From NCBI GenBank assembly GCA_036365515.1, contig CM070874.1:94657442-94721441 (forward strand): a stretch of 64,000 nt of DNA, given 5' to 3'. This DNA comes from Torymus aiolomorphi (Eukaryota; Arthropoda; Insecta; Hymenoptera; Torymidae). The position numbers were made by a program, and so were the translations under genes. Under the pieces are notes generated by a model. It was not told where the DNA came from and made no database searches. It worked only from the letters and a program-made list of their open reading frames with translations. This document shows, one piece after another, positions 49,930-60,900 of this stretch (the stretch's first letter is position 1; every line of letters starts with the position of its first letter).

Positions 49930-50880
49930 ATCGAATACTTCTGTGAAAATCTAATTCTGTGAAATAATAAGCGAAAATTCACTATACGTGTATTGGGGTA
50001 TTAAAAATCATGTTTATACGTTTAGATGATCCAGTAATTATTGTACATAAAAATGTTAATTGGGAATAAGTTTTGTTTAAACTATATCTATATGCTTTGT
50101 ATTCAACAGTTTTATTGTAAGTCAAATTCTTGTATGATAAGCGAAAATCGACTATTTCAGGTGTATTTAGGCATTAAAAATCGTTTTTATAGGTCTAACC
50201 GGTCAGGAATCCATTTTATATGAAAATGTTAAATGGGAAAAAGTTTTGATTAAATATTATGTAGAACTTTTGTATTGAACATGTTTGTGTAAAATCAAAT
50301 CCTGTCAAGTTTTAGCCGAAAATCGTCCATTTTATGTATGTTTTGACGTTTAAAATCGTTTTTATAAGTCTAACTCGACAGGAGTTGATTTTACACGAAA
50401 ATGTTAAATAGAAAAAAGTTTTGTTTAAATATTATCTACAACTTTTACATTTAACATTCTTCTATAAAATCAAATCTTGTCAAGTTGTAGCCGAAAATCG
50501 TCCATTTTATGTATATTTAGGCGTTTAAATCGTTTTTATAAGTCTAATTCGTCAGGAATTGGTTTTACACAAAAATGTTAAATGGGAAAAAGTTTTATTT
50601 CAATATTATCTACAACTTTTGTATTAAACATTTTTGTGAAAAATCAAATCCTGACAAGTTATAGCCGAAAAGCGTTTATTTTATGTGTATTTTGGCGTTT
50701 AAAATCGTTTTTATAAGTCTAGCTCGTCAGGAGTTGATTTTACAAAAAAATGTTAAATGGAAAAAAGTTTTGTTTCAATATTATCTACAACTTTTGTATT
50801 TAACATTTTTGTGTAAAATCAAATCCTGAGAAGTTATAGCCGAAAATCATTCATTTTTGACCATTTTTGGCTGTTTTTCG
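49930..50880 (+). repeat. Satellite-like tandem repeat, unit 173-175 bp
   Basis: About five units; the marker CGTTTTTATA(A/G)G(T/A)CTA recurs at 50182, 50357, 50531 and 50706, with a diverged version at 50009. Each unit also has AAATGTTAAATGGGAAAAAG, ACAACTTTTGTATT and GCCGAAAATCG. Units grow more alike towards the right. Confidence 0.9.
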
Positions 50881-51736
50881 CAGTTATCTTGGCAAATATT
50901 GCTCGTACAAAAAAGTGTTCAACATAAAAAAGCTGTATTTTAATTAGTTTTAGCAGATAGACCTGTACATATTAGCTTAAAATTAATTTTTCTAGACATT
51001 AGGCTTAAAAATCGATTTTTTGAGATATTTCTTTGTGCTCGCATTTGAAAAATTTTTCATCGATCTATCTCAATATAGAACCAGCACTTAGGTATAATTA
51101 GAGGAGTATTTTCCCGCAATCCCGATGAAATCGGTCGAAAATTCATTGAGATAATCGAGAAACTTGAGTACATACGGACGTACAGACATACATACATCTC
51201 AGAAACCGCTTAAAACGCACTCGCTCTGAGTGGAACATGGTTTTTACACATTAATTTTTCAGTATTTGAATTCTTACAATTTTCGCTCTGGTGAAATTAT
51301 AAGGCTCTCCCGAGTAGCGGTCGTGCCTAAAAACAGATGGTATGATCAATGCGATAAATATCATATTTTGACAATCTTTTACAGACTTTTCTAAAAAATT
51401 TCAAATATACCAAAAACTGCTATTTCTCAATTTTTCCAAATTTGTCAACATTAAAGTATAGTGCCTTGTAACCGAGTGTAACAATAGATGCAACGAAAAA
51501 TAAAAGACCGAATTCTCCTACTGGTTAGCTAGCATTGTTAAGTATGAACTATTAAAAACTGTCAATTTAATTACAACGTGAAATAAAACTATCAGCCAAC
51601 GCTAAAGCAAGAGCAGAATAGTTTAGAAAAATCACTTTCATAAAAACACTTAATTAAGTTGGACAAATTGAAATACGTAATTTATTAAAATTAATAAATA
51701 CGTAATCTTGAAGATAAGAGTTCTTACCTGTCTAGT

Positions 51737-52051
51737 AGTCTACAACTAATAGACTAGTAATAGGTGTGTCGATAGGGCAACGAATATACCAGTGTATTCA
51801 TGAGCTGAATCACATTATCAACTATAGCTGATCGAATTGTCTTATAGTACGACTAAACGGGCAAATTTAGGACCGTTACAACAATAACCAGAAGTCGATT
51901 ACTCAGAATTCTGAATACAAGCACGAGTGCGTTCACTGTTGAAATTTGACTATTGGTAGATACCCGTAAAGTCAGTAACGTATGTATTTGTACGTTATTA
52001 CGTGGCTGCTAAAAAGTACACCTACCGGTAGGTGCTATCGTCAATAGCAGC
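51737..52051. repeat. Dense short hairpins
   Basis: Stems seen: AGTCTA/TAGACT (51737-51755), TAACGTA/TACGTTA (51976-51997) and GCTGCTA/TAGCAGC (52005-52011 with 52045-52051). The last encloses the perfect palindrome CACCTACCGGTAGGTG (52019-52034). No tRNA or known RNA fold recognised. Confidence 0.55.
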
Positions 52052-53074
52052 ATGTACAAATGTCTAAGCGAAGAGTTCATTCTAGAGTTGAATATTCTTG
52101 ATGAAGAAGAATTCTTAATCAAAATAGCTGCCGCTCAATTAGATTGTATCTTAATGGAAAAATAATAAGGCACTATATTCACATAAATAATATACCACGA
52201 TATGTAAATAAATAAACTCTGGTGTATTGGTGACCCAAACTAATGAATTAATGAAACAATATCGATTCACAATTCGTAGTCGAGATACTTTATGCGATAA
52301 CGTAGCGTTAAGACGCATGTAACAAACAGGCATATTATTACAGTGGCCATTGTACGTAGGTGGGGGAGAAGTGTCCCCCCTTTTCTTTTGAGCGTACGAA
52401 AGAAAAAACTCGTGCGAGATAAAAAAGAAATCAGCACGCAAATTCTGATGTGTGTAGAACGATGATCAGCTGCGGCATTGAAGTATGCTGCAAGTAGGTG
52501 TAACGCTTAGAGTAAAGAGCAAAAAATCAAATCGTCTAAGCGTTGGATCCCAGCAAGAAGGCTAGTTCCCTGAATAACCAGTGTGTGTTATGCTCGGTTA
52601 AGCCCTATATTGTCGCTGCTCGTGCTCCGAAATGGCTCAGACTGCCAATCGCGATGCGAATGTCTGATTGACGCTACCGAAAACGTTTCAGGTGTTCGAC
52701 TGGTGATCTTTCCACCACTGCGAATTGCAAGTATTATCGCATGAGTCTAAGATGCATTCCACGAAGTCAGATGCAGCATACATCGTAGCTAAGATGACGA
52801 AGAAAGGAAACGATGCCAGCATCTACACATCTGAGTAGAGTCGGGAACTTTTACGCAAAAGTTTGTCTACATGCCGAAAAAAAAACACATTCAGCATGTT
52901 ATGAGGCAAAATTATGGTCATATTAGTTTTCTCCAATTAATTACGAGCTACATCTCAATATAACTTGAAAAATTAGAACATTACAGTGTCAAGTATATAT
53001 GCATATTTATGCTGAGTATTTGAAATCAGATAGCGAGTGAAAATATCTCTGATGTATGCATCGCTCAGGCAAAC
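52052..53074. other. Unassigned DNA inside the composite element
   Basis: No supported gene; a short frame at 52151-52441 has no family features. Moderately GC-balanced around 52440-52860. Confidence 0.4.
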
Positions 53075-53368
53075 CGTAGTAACTACTATGAATGTCAAAC
53101 AGGTTAGTCCTGAATGATAATTTTTTAATGTTCATAAAAGAATTTAGTCCTATAAGGACATCGCTCTGCGTATCTAGGTGCACCAGATACCAATCCAAGT
53201 AATTGAATTAAGCAGAATGGAATGCCTTTCCATCAATACGATGATTGTAGAAATTGAAAATCTTTTAAAGACACGTTTTCAAGTTCCCGTTATAATGGCA
53301 TGTTTCCAAAAGCTGCATATAGAAAAAAAAGACTATGAGCTTCCAACTTCAATATTTACTTTTAACAA

Positions 53369-53591
53369 CGTGTTTGAAATTCCGAACGTTCATAATGAAC
53401 GGAATATTAACTTAAAGTTTCTAATTCTGGTTAGAATTCCCCGGAGTGTGGTTTACTGGTGACTGCAAGAGTGAGAAGTGAAGAAATACAGTTATTATCC
53501 AATTTTAAATGTATTAAGTAGCCAAATTCGGCTAAATCTGAAAATGGCAAAAAGTTTTCGTTCACTATGAACGTTCGAAATTTCAAACACC
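53369..53591 (-). mobile_element. 223 bp MITE, copy 2
   Basis: Inverse-orientation copy of 43253-43475, same length and ends. It lies inside the paired-hairpin region, between the first unit and the later ones. Confidence 0.8.
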
Positions 53592-54241
53592 TTTTTAACA
53601 ATTATTGACGTCACTTATATAAACAATTGTACAAATTAAAAATTTGCATTGAAGACTTAGAGATCTATATAACTATACGTGTCAACCGGTTAGAACCCAA
53701 ACGACCAAATGTCCTTTGATATTCGAATAATTCATAAATATTTTTAAATCATATATATAGAAATATCCGAGACAAAATCATCGAAATATGCACTACAAAC
53801 AGGTTAACACCTGAGAAGTCTTCTTATAATTTATAATTCAATAATTTTATGAAAATTATCAGATTGCATAAAATGCAATGAGTCATAGTAACCACTATGA
53901 GTGTCAGACAGGATAGCGCCTGAATGATTGCATTTTAATTTATAGTTGACTCAAATAACTCATGTAAATTGTAAGTTTAGATAAATGGCAACTTTCAAAT
54001 CATAGTGAAAACTATGAATATTAAGCAGGTTAGGGCCTGAGTCATAGTTGCAAATATAAATAATAAATTTTCATGAATGGCAACTTTCAAGTCATAGTGA
54101 AAGCTATGAACATTAAACAGGTAAAACCTGAATGGTAGTTGGAAATATACATGTAGATATATTAAATTTACAAAAATGGCAACATTAAGTCATAGTAAAA
54201 AACTATGAATATTAAACAGGTAAAACCCGAATGATAGTTGC

Positions 54242-54250
54242 GCGCGCGCC

Positions 54251-54281
<31 letters not shown>

Positions 54282-54286
54282 ACACA

Positions 54287-54356
<70 letters not shown>
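54242..54356. repeat. CA microsatellite inside the hairpin array
   Basis: Starts with CGCGCGCGCC, then CA repeats with rare TA interruptions. It separates two array units. Cys/Val-type frames here are artefacts. Confidence 0.95.
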
Positions 54357-54360
<4 letters not shown>

Positions 54361-54620
54361 TTACATAAATGGCAACATTCAAATCACAGTGAAAACTATG
54401 AATATTAAACAGGTAAAACCTGAATGATGGTTTCAAATATATATTGAATTACATAAATGGCAACAGTAAATCACAGTAAAACTGTGAATATTAAACTGGT
54501 AAAACCGAATGATTATTGCATATATATTTATATATACATATATTAAATTTACGTAAATGGCGACAATCATAGTAAAACTATGAAAATCAACCAGGTTAGC
54601 ACCTGAATGACAGATACACC

Positions 54621-55074
54621 GATAACGGTGGTCCGCTGGTCCTCCTTCCGTGATGTAAATAGCAGCGAGCCAGCCGTATATTATGATATACATCTGGAGC
54701 GCCGCGCGAAGCAACACGGGCCCATACGGTTTTGCGTCGTAGCGTCACCCGCAAGGACAAGCGCCACACCGCGTGCGCGGTGACCGTCGAGTCCGCTGAG
54801 ACCGCCGAGGCACAAACGCGCGCACGAGAACAATGGCCGCTCGCCGCCCGAGGGCAAGGAAAAACATTGCCACGTACTCGCCATGTGTAGGCCTCCGCTG
54901 CGTGCTCTCCGATGCTCGAAGTTGACGAGTCGTGATATTCTGCAGCATACGAATCCTCCGCAGGAGTGGGTTGACTCGTGGACCTCGTGGCTTGGGCAAC
55001 ATAACCTAGTTATGTATCTTGGACGGAAAAGAGCCCGAACAAGAATGATTTTAGCAGATCCGCCACTGCCGTAA
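54621..55074. other. GC-rich segment interrupting the hairpin array
   Basis: About 450 bp of CpG-rich DNA unlike the AT-rich array on both sides. Short frames on both strands (such as 54883-55074) have no recognised domain. It may be an insertion; no duplicated flank was found. Confidence 0.5.
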
Positions 55075-55190
55075 TTATATAGTAAAACTATGTGCCTTGA
55101 TCAGGTAAAACCTGAACAAGGCTAATATCTTTAGCTGCAGGCTTACATTACACAGTAATGTGTCTTGTTCGAATAAAATCCAAACAAGAC

Positions 55191-55538
55191 GCCTTTGAAA
55201 ACATCCACCGCGCACTCGACAACACCAGTCCGCGGCTTAAACAGATAAGAAAAAACAACAAAAAACGATATATCTTATTTTTTTCTTGATCTGCATCCGC
55301 TTCTCCGAGGCGTTATTTCAAATAATACTATGAAAATGTTAACGAAAGGCATCGGAACCCTTTTAACCTGACATTTTCGTGGGACGTGTGATTCCTCCGG
55401 CACAAAGAAAAAGAATGAGGATCGAGCGGCGGCAGAGCCGGGAGACAGCTACGGTGGCGGCGCGGTACGGCCGCTAGAGCTCTTTTTTGCTTTGGACGTG
55501 TGGTAAATCGGGCGGGAAGAGGGAGTACTACAATTTGA
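55191..55538. repeat. Spacer including the inner inverted match to 45365-45492
   Basis: From 55414 to 55541 the sequence is the inverse of 45365-45492, a GC-rich block with GCGGCGGCAGAGCCGGGAG. It touches the 3' end of the transposase-like gene. Confidence 0.7.
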
Positions 55539-57235
55539 TCATGAGGAAGAGGTGCGAAATACAATAGCATGATACAGTAACGTGCCTGGTATAGATTTAG
55601 CCTTGTTCAGTCTTGGTTTTATTTTCAAAACCGTTTCTTCATACGATTCTTTACTGCTATAAAAAACTTTCGTTTCTTTGCAGTAATCTTTAGCCCAGTT
55701 ATACAGCTCTTCTGGCGTTAAAATATGATTACTAGAAGAAACTTGTAAATTCGCTCGTTTTGCACCTCTTTTTAGGTTCGCGCCTATACCATCGCACGCA
55801 TCTTTGCCATGTGCTGTGGCATGAAAATGCCACTCAACTGTAACTCCAAAATCTTTCTCGTGAAAAAGAAGATTTTGAAAATTGAATTTATTTTTAAAAT
55901 GCTGACCTGCTCCATCAGTCAAATAATAAACTTTCTTGACTGCAAAATTAGTTTTAAGATAAGATATTACTATTATTTGATATTCATAAACGGCTATGGT
56001 ATCATGATTTAAGTTGTCGGAAATCACAACAATGCTTACATGTTTGAGTTCATCGTTTTGTTATAGTACACTACAACTGTAAAAACTGTTGCTTGGTTGT
56101 TATTCCAGTGGAAGGATTGTGTAGAATTTTGTATAACGAAAGCATAATTTTCTGCGAAATCGCAACACACGAGAAATTCTCCTTCTTGAAGATTGCTTTT
56201 TACGTTATTTACAAAAAGTGATTGTTTCTTAGCAAAAAAATCGTGAGTTTTTAATTTCATTAATTTCTCCCCCAGTATGTCCATAAATTCGTGCACATTT
56301 ACAGTTTTGGAAGCTATTGTACACCTATCTGTTTGAAACCACGATTGATACTCGATTTGAAAATAATCATTTTCATCAAAACATTTAAGTAAATATTTTT
56401 GTAATATAGACGTATTGGGGCAATCCAAACAGTCACCCAAATAACATCTATCGTGTGAATCATTACACACAATTGCTTGGATGCAATCGTGATAGTTTTT
56501 CAGGGGCAATTGGGTGTCTTTAGTTAAATTTTCTATGTCCATATCACTTAGCATGAGCTTCACATTTTCGTGATGCCCACACACGCATATATTATGTGTA
56601 CCGCTACTCCCAGCTAAAACAAAATATGGTGGCCTCAATTCTGTAAATTTCGTAAAACCAATGTTAACGTACTCATTTTCTTTTTTATATAAATTATACA
56701 ATTCATTTAAATAACCAAGCAGTAATTTTTTTTTAATATGTTCTCTTTTGCCATTACTCTGTTTAATAGATAGATAATCTTTTGAACCCGGCATGATTCG
56801 ACTTACATCATCTCTCTCATAAAAAGATTTGACAGAATTTACAGTATCAGCTGGAAGTAGTTTGCCACGTTTCTTAGCAGGTATTGAAAATATTCCGCTA
56901 TTTGCTACCAAATCTTTCACTTCACAAGCCTCCCGTTCACTGCAATTGAATTCTCGCATCAAGTTCTTACGAGACCAAAACTCCGGTGCAAGAGTTAATA
57001 GCTGAATTCTTTCTTGCTTATTTGTTAACTCTGAAAATTTTTTCTTAATTTGTTGGAGAACTGCAACACCAGCTTTATGATATTCATCATCGCACACTAT
57101 TTTAGCTTTTTTAGCATCAGTTTGAGGTAAATTTGATTTCTGATTATAAATTTGGCGCCGACAGGTTAAACATATTTTAGCATTTTCAGGTACTAAAGGA
57201 AATGCACTTCTTAAAAGTGTTGGAAAATCAGTCAA
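55539..57235 (-). pseudogene. Transposase-like protein of the TA-flanked element, frameshifted
   Basis: Two frames, 57235-56036 (399 codons) and 56027-55539 (162 codons), read as one protein with a frame change near 56060. The N-terminal part has CxxC pairs (KICLTCRRQI near residue 20, NICVCGHHE near 216, and a Cys cluster around YLGDCLDCP near 268) that may bind zinc. Later come CCDFAENYAF, SFHWNNNQAT, then ISDNLNHD and YLTDGAGQHFKNKFNF, then WHFHATAHGKDACDGIGANLKR. The spaced Asp residues (CCDF, LTDG) within beta-strand contexts suggest an RNase H-like DDE nuclease. I recall many unnamed invertebrate proteins with this HGKG/CDGIG segment, not tied to a named superfamily. Its start may lie further upstream. 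The gene sits inside the right arm, as expected of a transposase. Confidence 0.6.
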
Positions 57236-57409
57236 ATTCTTAGATGCAGAGTGATCATTTTTATTTAACTTAACACTTTTTGGGAAATATCCTTTCCCAC
57301 CAAAAAAGGATAGCTTTCAATATTATGGGTCAAACAAAATACTAAAAATATACTTTTCGAGATATAGCACGTAAAAAAAAAACAAAAAAATTATCTACAC
57401 TGAAAAACA

Positions 57410-57936
57410 AACGTTAGTACAAGAGTTTGCACATATTGCTGTTAATTTTGAAATTTTATTTTTTTTATGAAATAATTAATAAAATATTACTCCATGCGTT
57501 ATTCAAGAATAAAAAAAAAACAGGTAAAGAATTAAAGATTATAAAAGATTATTATTAGGCAACGAGGCAAGCGCAGCCCGCGCACTGTAAGGCGATGTGT
57601 CTACTCTTTCGCATTCTATTTCTCGCAGAAAACCTTTCGGGCACTCTTTGGAAACTATCCTTTCCTACGTAAAAAATGCTCAGCTTTCGATTTAGAGGGT
57701 CAAAAAAATATTAAAAATACACTTTTTAAGATATAACACGTTTTGTACTTTTTGAAGGCGAAAATGGAAAATATCGGGAAAAATGCCTACACCATTGGAA
57801 AGCTGAGGAAAAAATACGTCGGAAATGCTTATCATAAAATTTTTTTAAGCACATTTTAGTATCGTAAACATGAGCTAGATATAGCACGATTTGGCGCTCG
57901 CGCGCCGCGCTGGGACATTTGACGTGAAACGCCTCA
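57410..57936 (-). repeat. Right arm of the TA-flanked element
   Basis: Inverse copy of 44646-45175, ending TGACGTGAAACGCCTCA before TA at 57937-57938. The short frame at 57726-57971 is a shadow mirrored in the left arm. Confidence 0.85.
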
Positions 57937-57938
57937 TA

Positions 57939-60900
57939 CGTGGCCTTTCGATTTAACGGAAAATGCAGCAAGGTTAGTACAGGAACCTGTATCTCGATCA
58001 GATGGTTCGCACGGCCACACTAAAATCATTACTCGGCTCTGCTTTGAAATTCGGGCCAGTCGTAACTGTGTCGAGCGACGGCGAAATGCGATTGATCTGA
58101 GGGGGAATGGGGAAAAGCGTTAAATTCGCTTAGCGCGTTCCAACTTTTTCGGCAAAACATCTAATACTACCGCTGAATGTACCCATACCGCTCTCCAGAC
58201 GCTTCAGTCAAAGTGTATTGGATTACGGGAGAGTGCAAATTACTGTTATTGCCACGGTTTTCAATTGACCAAGCGTTTGTATATTTGACTGTCATGAATT
58301 AAAAAACCTTTGTTCATATTGGTCCAAGTAACATCATCGTTGAAATTACTGACTGTGATTTTTAAATCAACTATATCGCAAAGTTCTCCATTAACTAACA
58401 ATATTATGTGCCATGTATAGCACTAGATTTTAAACAATTATTTAGTTTGCTTTTGACAACAAAAATCTTAAATAATTTATAAATAATGATTTTCTATCTT
58501 ACAAAATGATTTGATATTATATTATTAAAAAATAACAGTGGTAGATCTGATATTTTATCAATCTTCAGATATAATTGTTTAGTAATAAAATTATATTATA
58601 AATATATAATTAATTTTCTTTACCTCAGCATGAACAATCAATTAATAATTCTACCCGTGGTAAAAGCTCGCGACCGCGCCGGCCGAAGCACTCCACGGGC
58701 GAGAACATGCGAGGCACAAATGACACGAGTCGGCACGCGGTCAGCCAGGCGGCAAGTGTGTGTATGTGACGCACATCAAGGGCTAATTCGTTGGTGAAAC
58801 TGTACGCGCATTGTGAAAAATTAAATGTCCATATGTTCATAAATTGATTTCGATGGAAAATCGACGTTTCGTCCTTTTTCTCGCTAAACGATCAATTCTC
58901 TCCGTTAGTAGCAATTTTTTTTTTTCATGAAAAAGTCCAGTAATTACGTTTTTCATAGGGATCTGTGCTTTTTTGTGCGCGTTGAATTATAATTGTAGAA
59001 ATTTCACGTTTCTATTTTTCAAAGCTAAATCGATCATACTATAGGTATATTGATTCAAACATGAAAATTTAGCGTTACGAATAATACAGTCTGTATATTT
59101 TGTACAAATGAAAAAAAAAAAAAATCAACAGCTCATGTACGGGAGTGTTCTGTATCTATTTTTAATTTTTCATTTCTCCTTCCGAAATTGCTTGTTCATT
59201 TGTATTCAACTGACATTTTACACTAAAAAATATAGAAGCCGGCTTTATTAGTTCGCCTCGCTGTTTAACGCGAAAATTCGTTGATTGCGAAAAATTCCCG
59301 ATGAAAATACCTTGTTCATCAACAATCGCCGCCAAAGAGACTAGTTCAATTAGTCCTAAAGCTCTCACTATCCCCCTCTATTTTCCGAACGTGGCCAACG
59401 CGCACACGCAATTTTACTAACGACTTGATTTTATAACCCCGCACTGAAATCGGATGACAGTATTACGAAGTGGCACGATAACCTCTCTCCGCTTCGGTAG
59501 CGATTTGTAGTTCGGCCTTCCAAACAAAGATTCGAGCGGGCATTTTCATTTGCCGAAATGACACTTGATTGTCATCGTAGAGCATGGGTACTTTAACCAG
59601 CGTGTGATGCCTCGCTGTGCCGGCGCTGCTCGCTCGCGTGTGACTTTCATCAAAGCTGCGAATTAAACGCGCGGCAAAAGTGCTGGTTCGAATTTGTTTA
59701 AAAAAAATTTCAGCTGCGTGTTTTTGGGCTACCAGGCTCTGTAGCCCATGTTGTCCAGTGAAACCGTAAGGCTCTTAGCGTTGTGCCATTTGTCTTTAAT
59801 TATTTACCGATGTCCGATTTACATTTAATTGGTACGGAAACTTGAAATTTGTCAGAGAACTGTATATATTGAATTTCTGGTTACAAAAGCGTTTTTTCTT
59901 TCTTTCATTTATTTTTCATTGTTCTTTGATATTTTTTTTTCTAATAACGCTATTGCGATACAACTTTTTTTACGGATAACACGAATATCCACAGCACAAA
60001 AAATTTGACGACAAACATCAACACAAGCGTTGATAAATATTGTTCGAAATTCAAAGGAAAGTTTTCCCCAACAAAAGGCTTTGCAGAGAAATAAAACCAC
60101 AAGGGAAATTGATATGAAATTAAAACATCCAATAAATTTTTTTCCACGGGAAAAAAACACTTGGTCCTTCTCGAGCGGGCATTGTTTACGTGAGCGCGTT
60201 CAGCGACAATAGGAAGCTAAAATAAACGCGATAAACCGAGCGAAGTTATGCTTCCTCGCGCACGGGGACTACTGTCTCGCAAAAAAAAAGGACAAGTCGC
60301 CGAGTCGGGACGCGTACATCCGCCAACTGAAATTCCATATTTCGACCGGAGATATTTTCCACTCGATAGCCAGCACCTCTTTGTCGAGGCGTGAAATAAA
60401 TTCGCGCGCAGCCAGCTTACACGCTCGGGTATTTCGCCCACTTTACTCGCCAATATCGCGGAGAGAATAAGAGTCGGGAATCCCCGCGGCGTTGACCCTG
60501 CGAATGCAAATTCCACGAGCCGAAAACGCGCGCGCGGTAGAGAGAGAAAGAAGAGAGGCCATTACGTTCTCTTTTCTCAGCTTTTAAGGAGACCGAGCGC
60601 CTCCTGGATTCGAATGAATTTCACGAGCGACGCGTGCGACTTTGCTTGTAGATTGCCTTTTTACATTCGCTTCGCGAGGAGAAGAGCTGTGGGCTTTACT
60701 CCGCAAGTCCTTTGAAGAAGCCTATAAATAATCGATCGAGAGTAATTGCTGCCTTCGGAGTTATTTATAAGTTATCAGTCTTTTGAGATTGCACCGACCA
60801 CTGTTACACCGTACTTAACGTTTTGGTCACAAAAATCACCCTAGATCTGGAGTACGTCACATTTCAGGATAGACTTTGATAAAATCCTTATGTCTATTTG

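Larger units (their letters stand above)
53075..55190 (+). repeat. Array of about ten paired-hairpin units
   Basis: Each unit has hairpin 1 (CATAGT-loop-ACTATG) then hairpin 2 (CAGGT-loop-ACCTG), usually enclosed by an outer stem (GCAAC with GTTGC). Hairpin 1 positions: 53075-53090, 53884-53899, 54001-54016, 54093-54108, 54191-54207, 54385-54400, 54472-54486, 54568-54582, 55079-55091. Hairpin 2 follows at 53100, 53909, 54026, 54118, 54217, 54410, 54496, 54592 and 55101; a lone hairpin 2 lies at 53800-53813 and a last diverged unit at 55145-55190. Compensatory changes are seen, for example CACAGT/ACTGTG at 54472. Between 53936 and 54620 units repeat every ~90-105 bp apart from one CA tract. 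Confidence 0.85.
44646..57936. mobile_element. 13.3 kb composite element with ~530 bp inverted arms
   Basis: The left arm (44646-45175) and right arm (57410-57936) are inverted copies, each flanked by TA (44644-44645 and 57937-57938), and begin TGAGGCGTTTCACGTCAA. Inside the right arm is a broken transposase-like gene. A second inverted match joins 45365-45492 to 55414-55541, so the left side looks like the right side minus the gene. Many other repeats have landed inside. Either this is one large element or two solo copies facing each other across unrelated DNA. Confidence 0.65.

Noticed and set aside
53075..55190. CRISPR-like array
   Set aside because: Repeats contain two hairpins and vary along their length, spacing is irregular, no cas genes are present, and the context is eukaryotic.
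57726..57971. Frame shared by both arms of the 13.3 kb element (also 44623-44856)
   Set aside because: It reads through inverted-arm DNA that is also present in the non-coding fold-back MITE, so conservation reflects the TIR.
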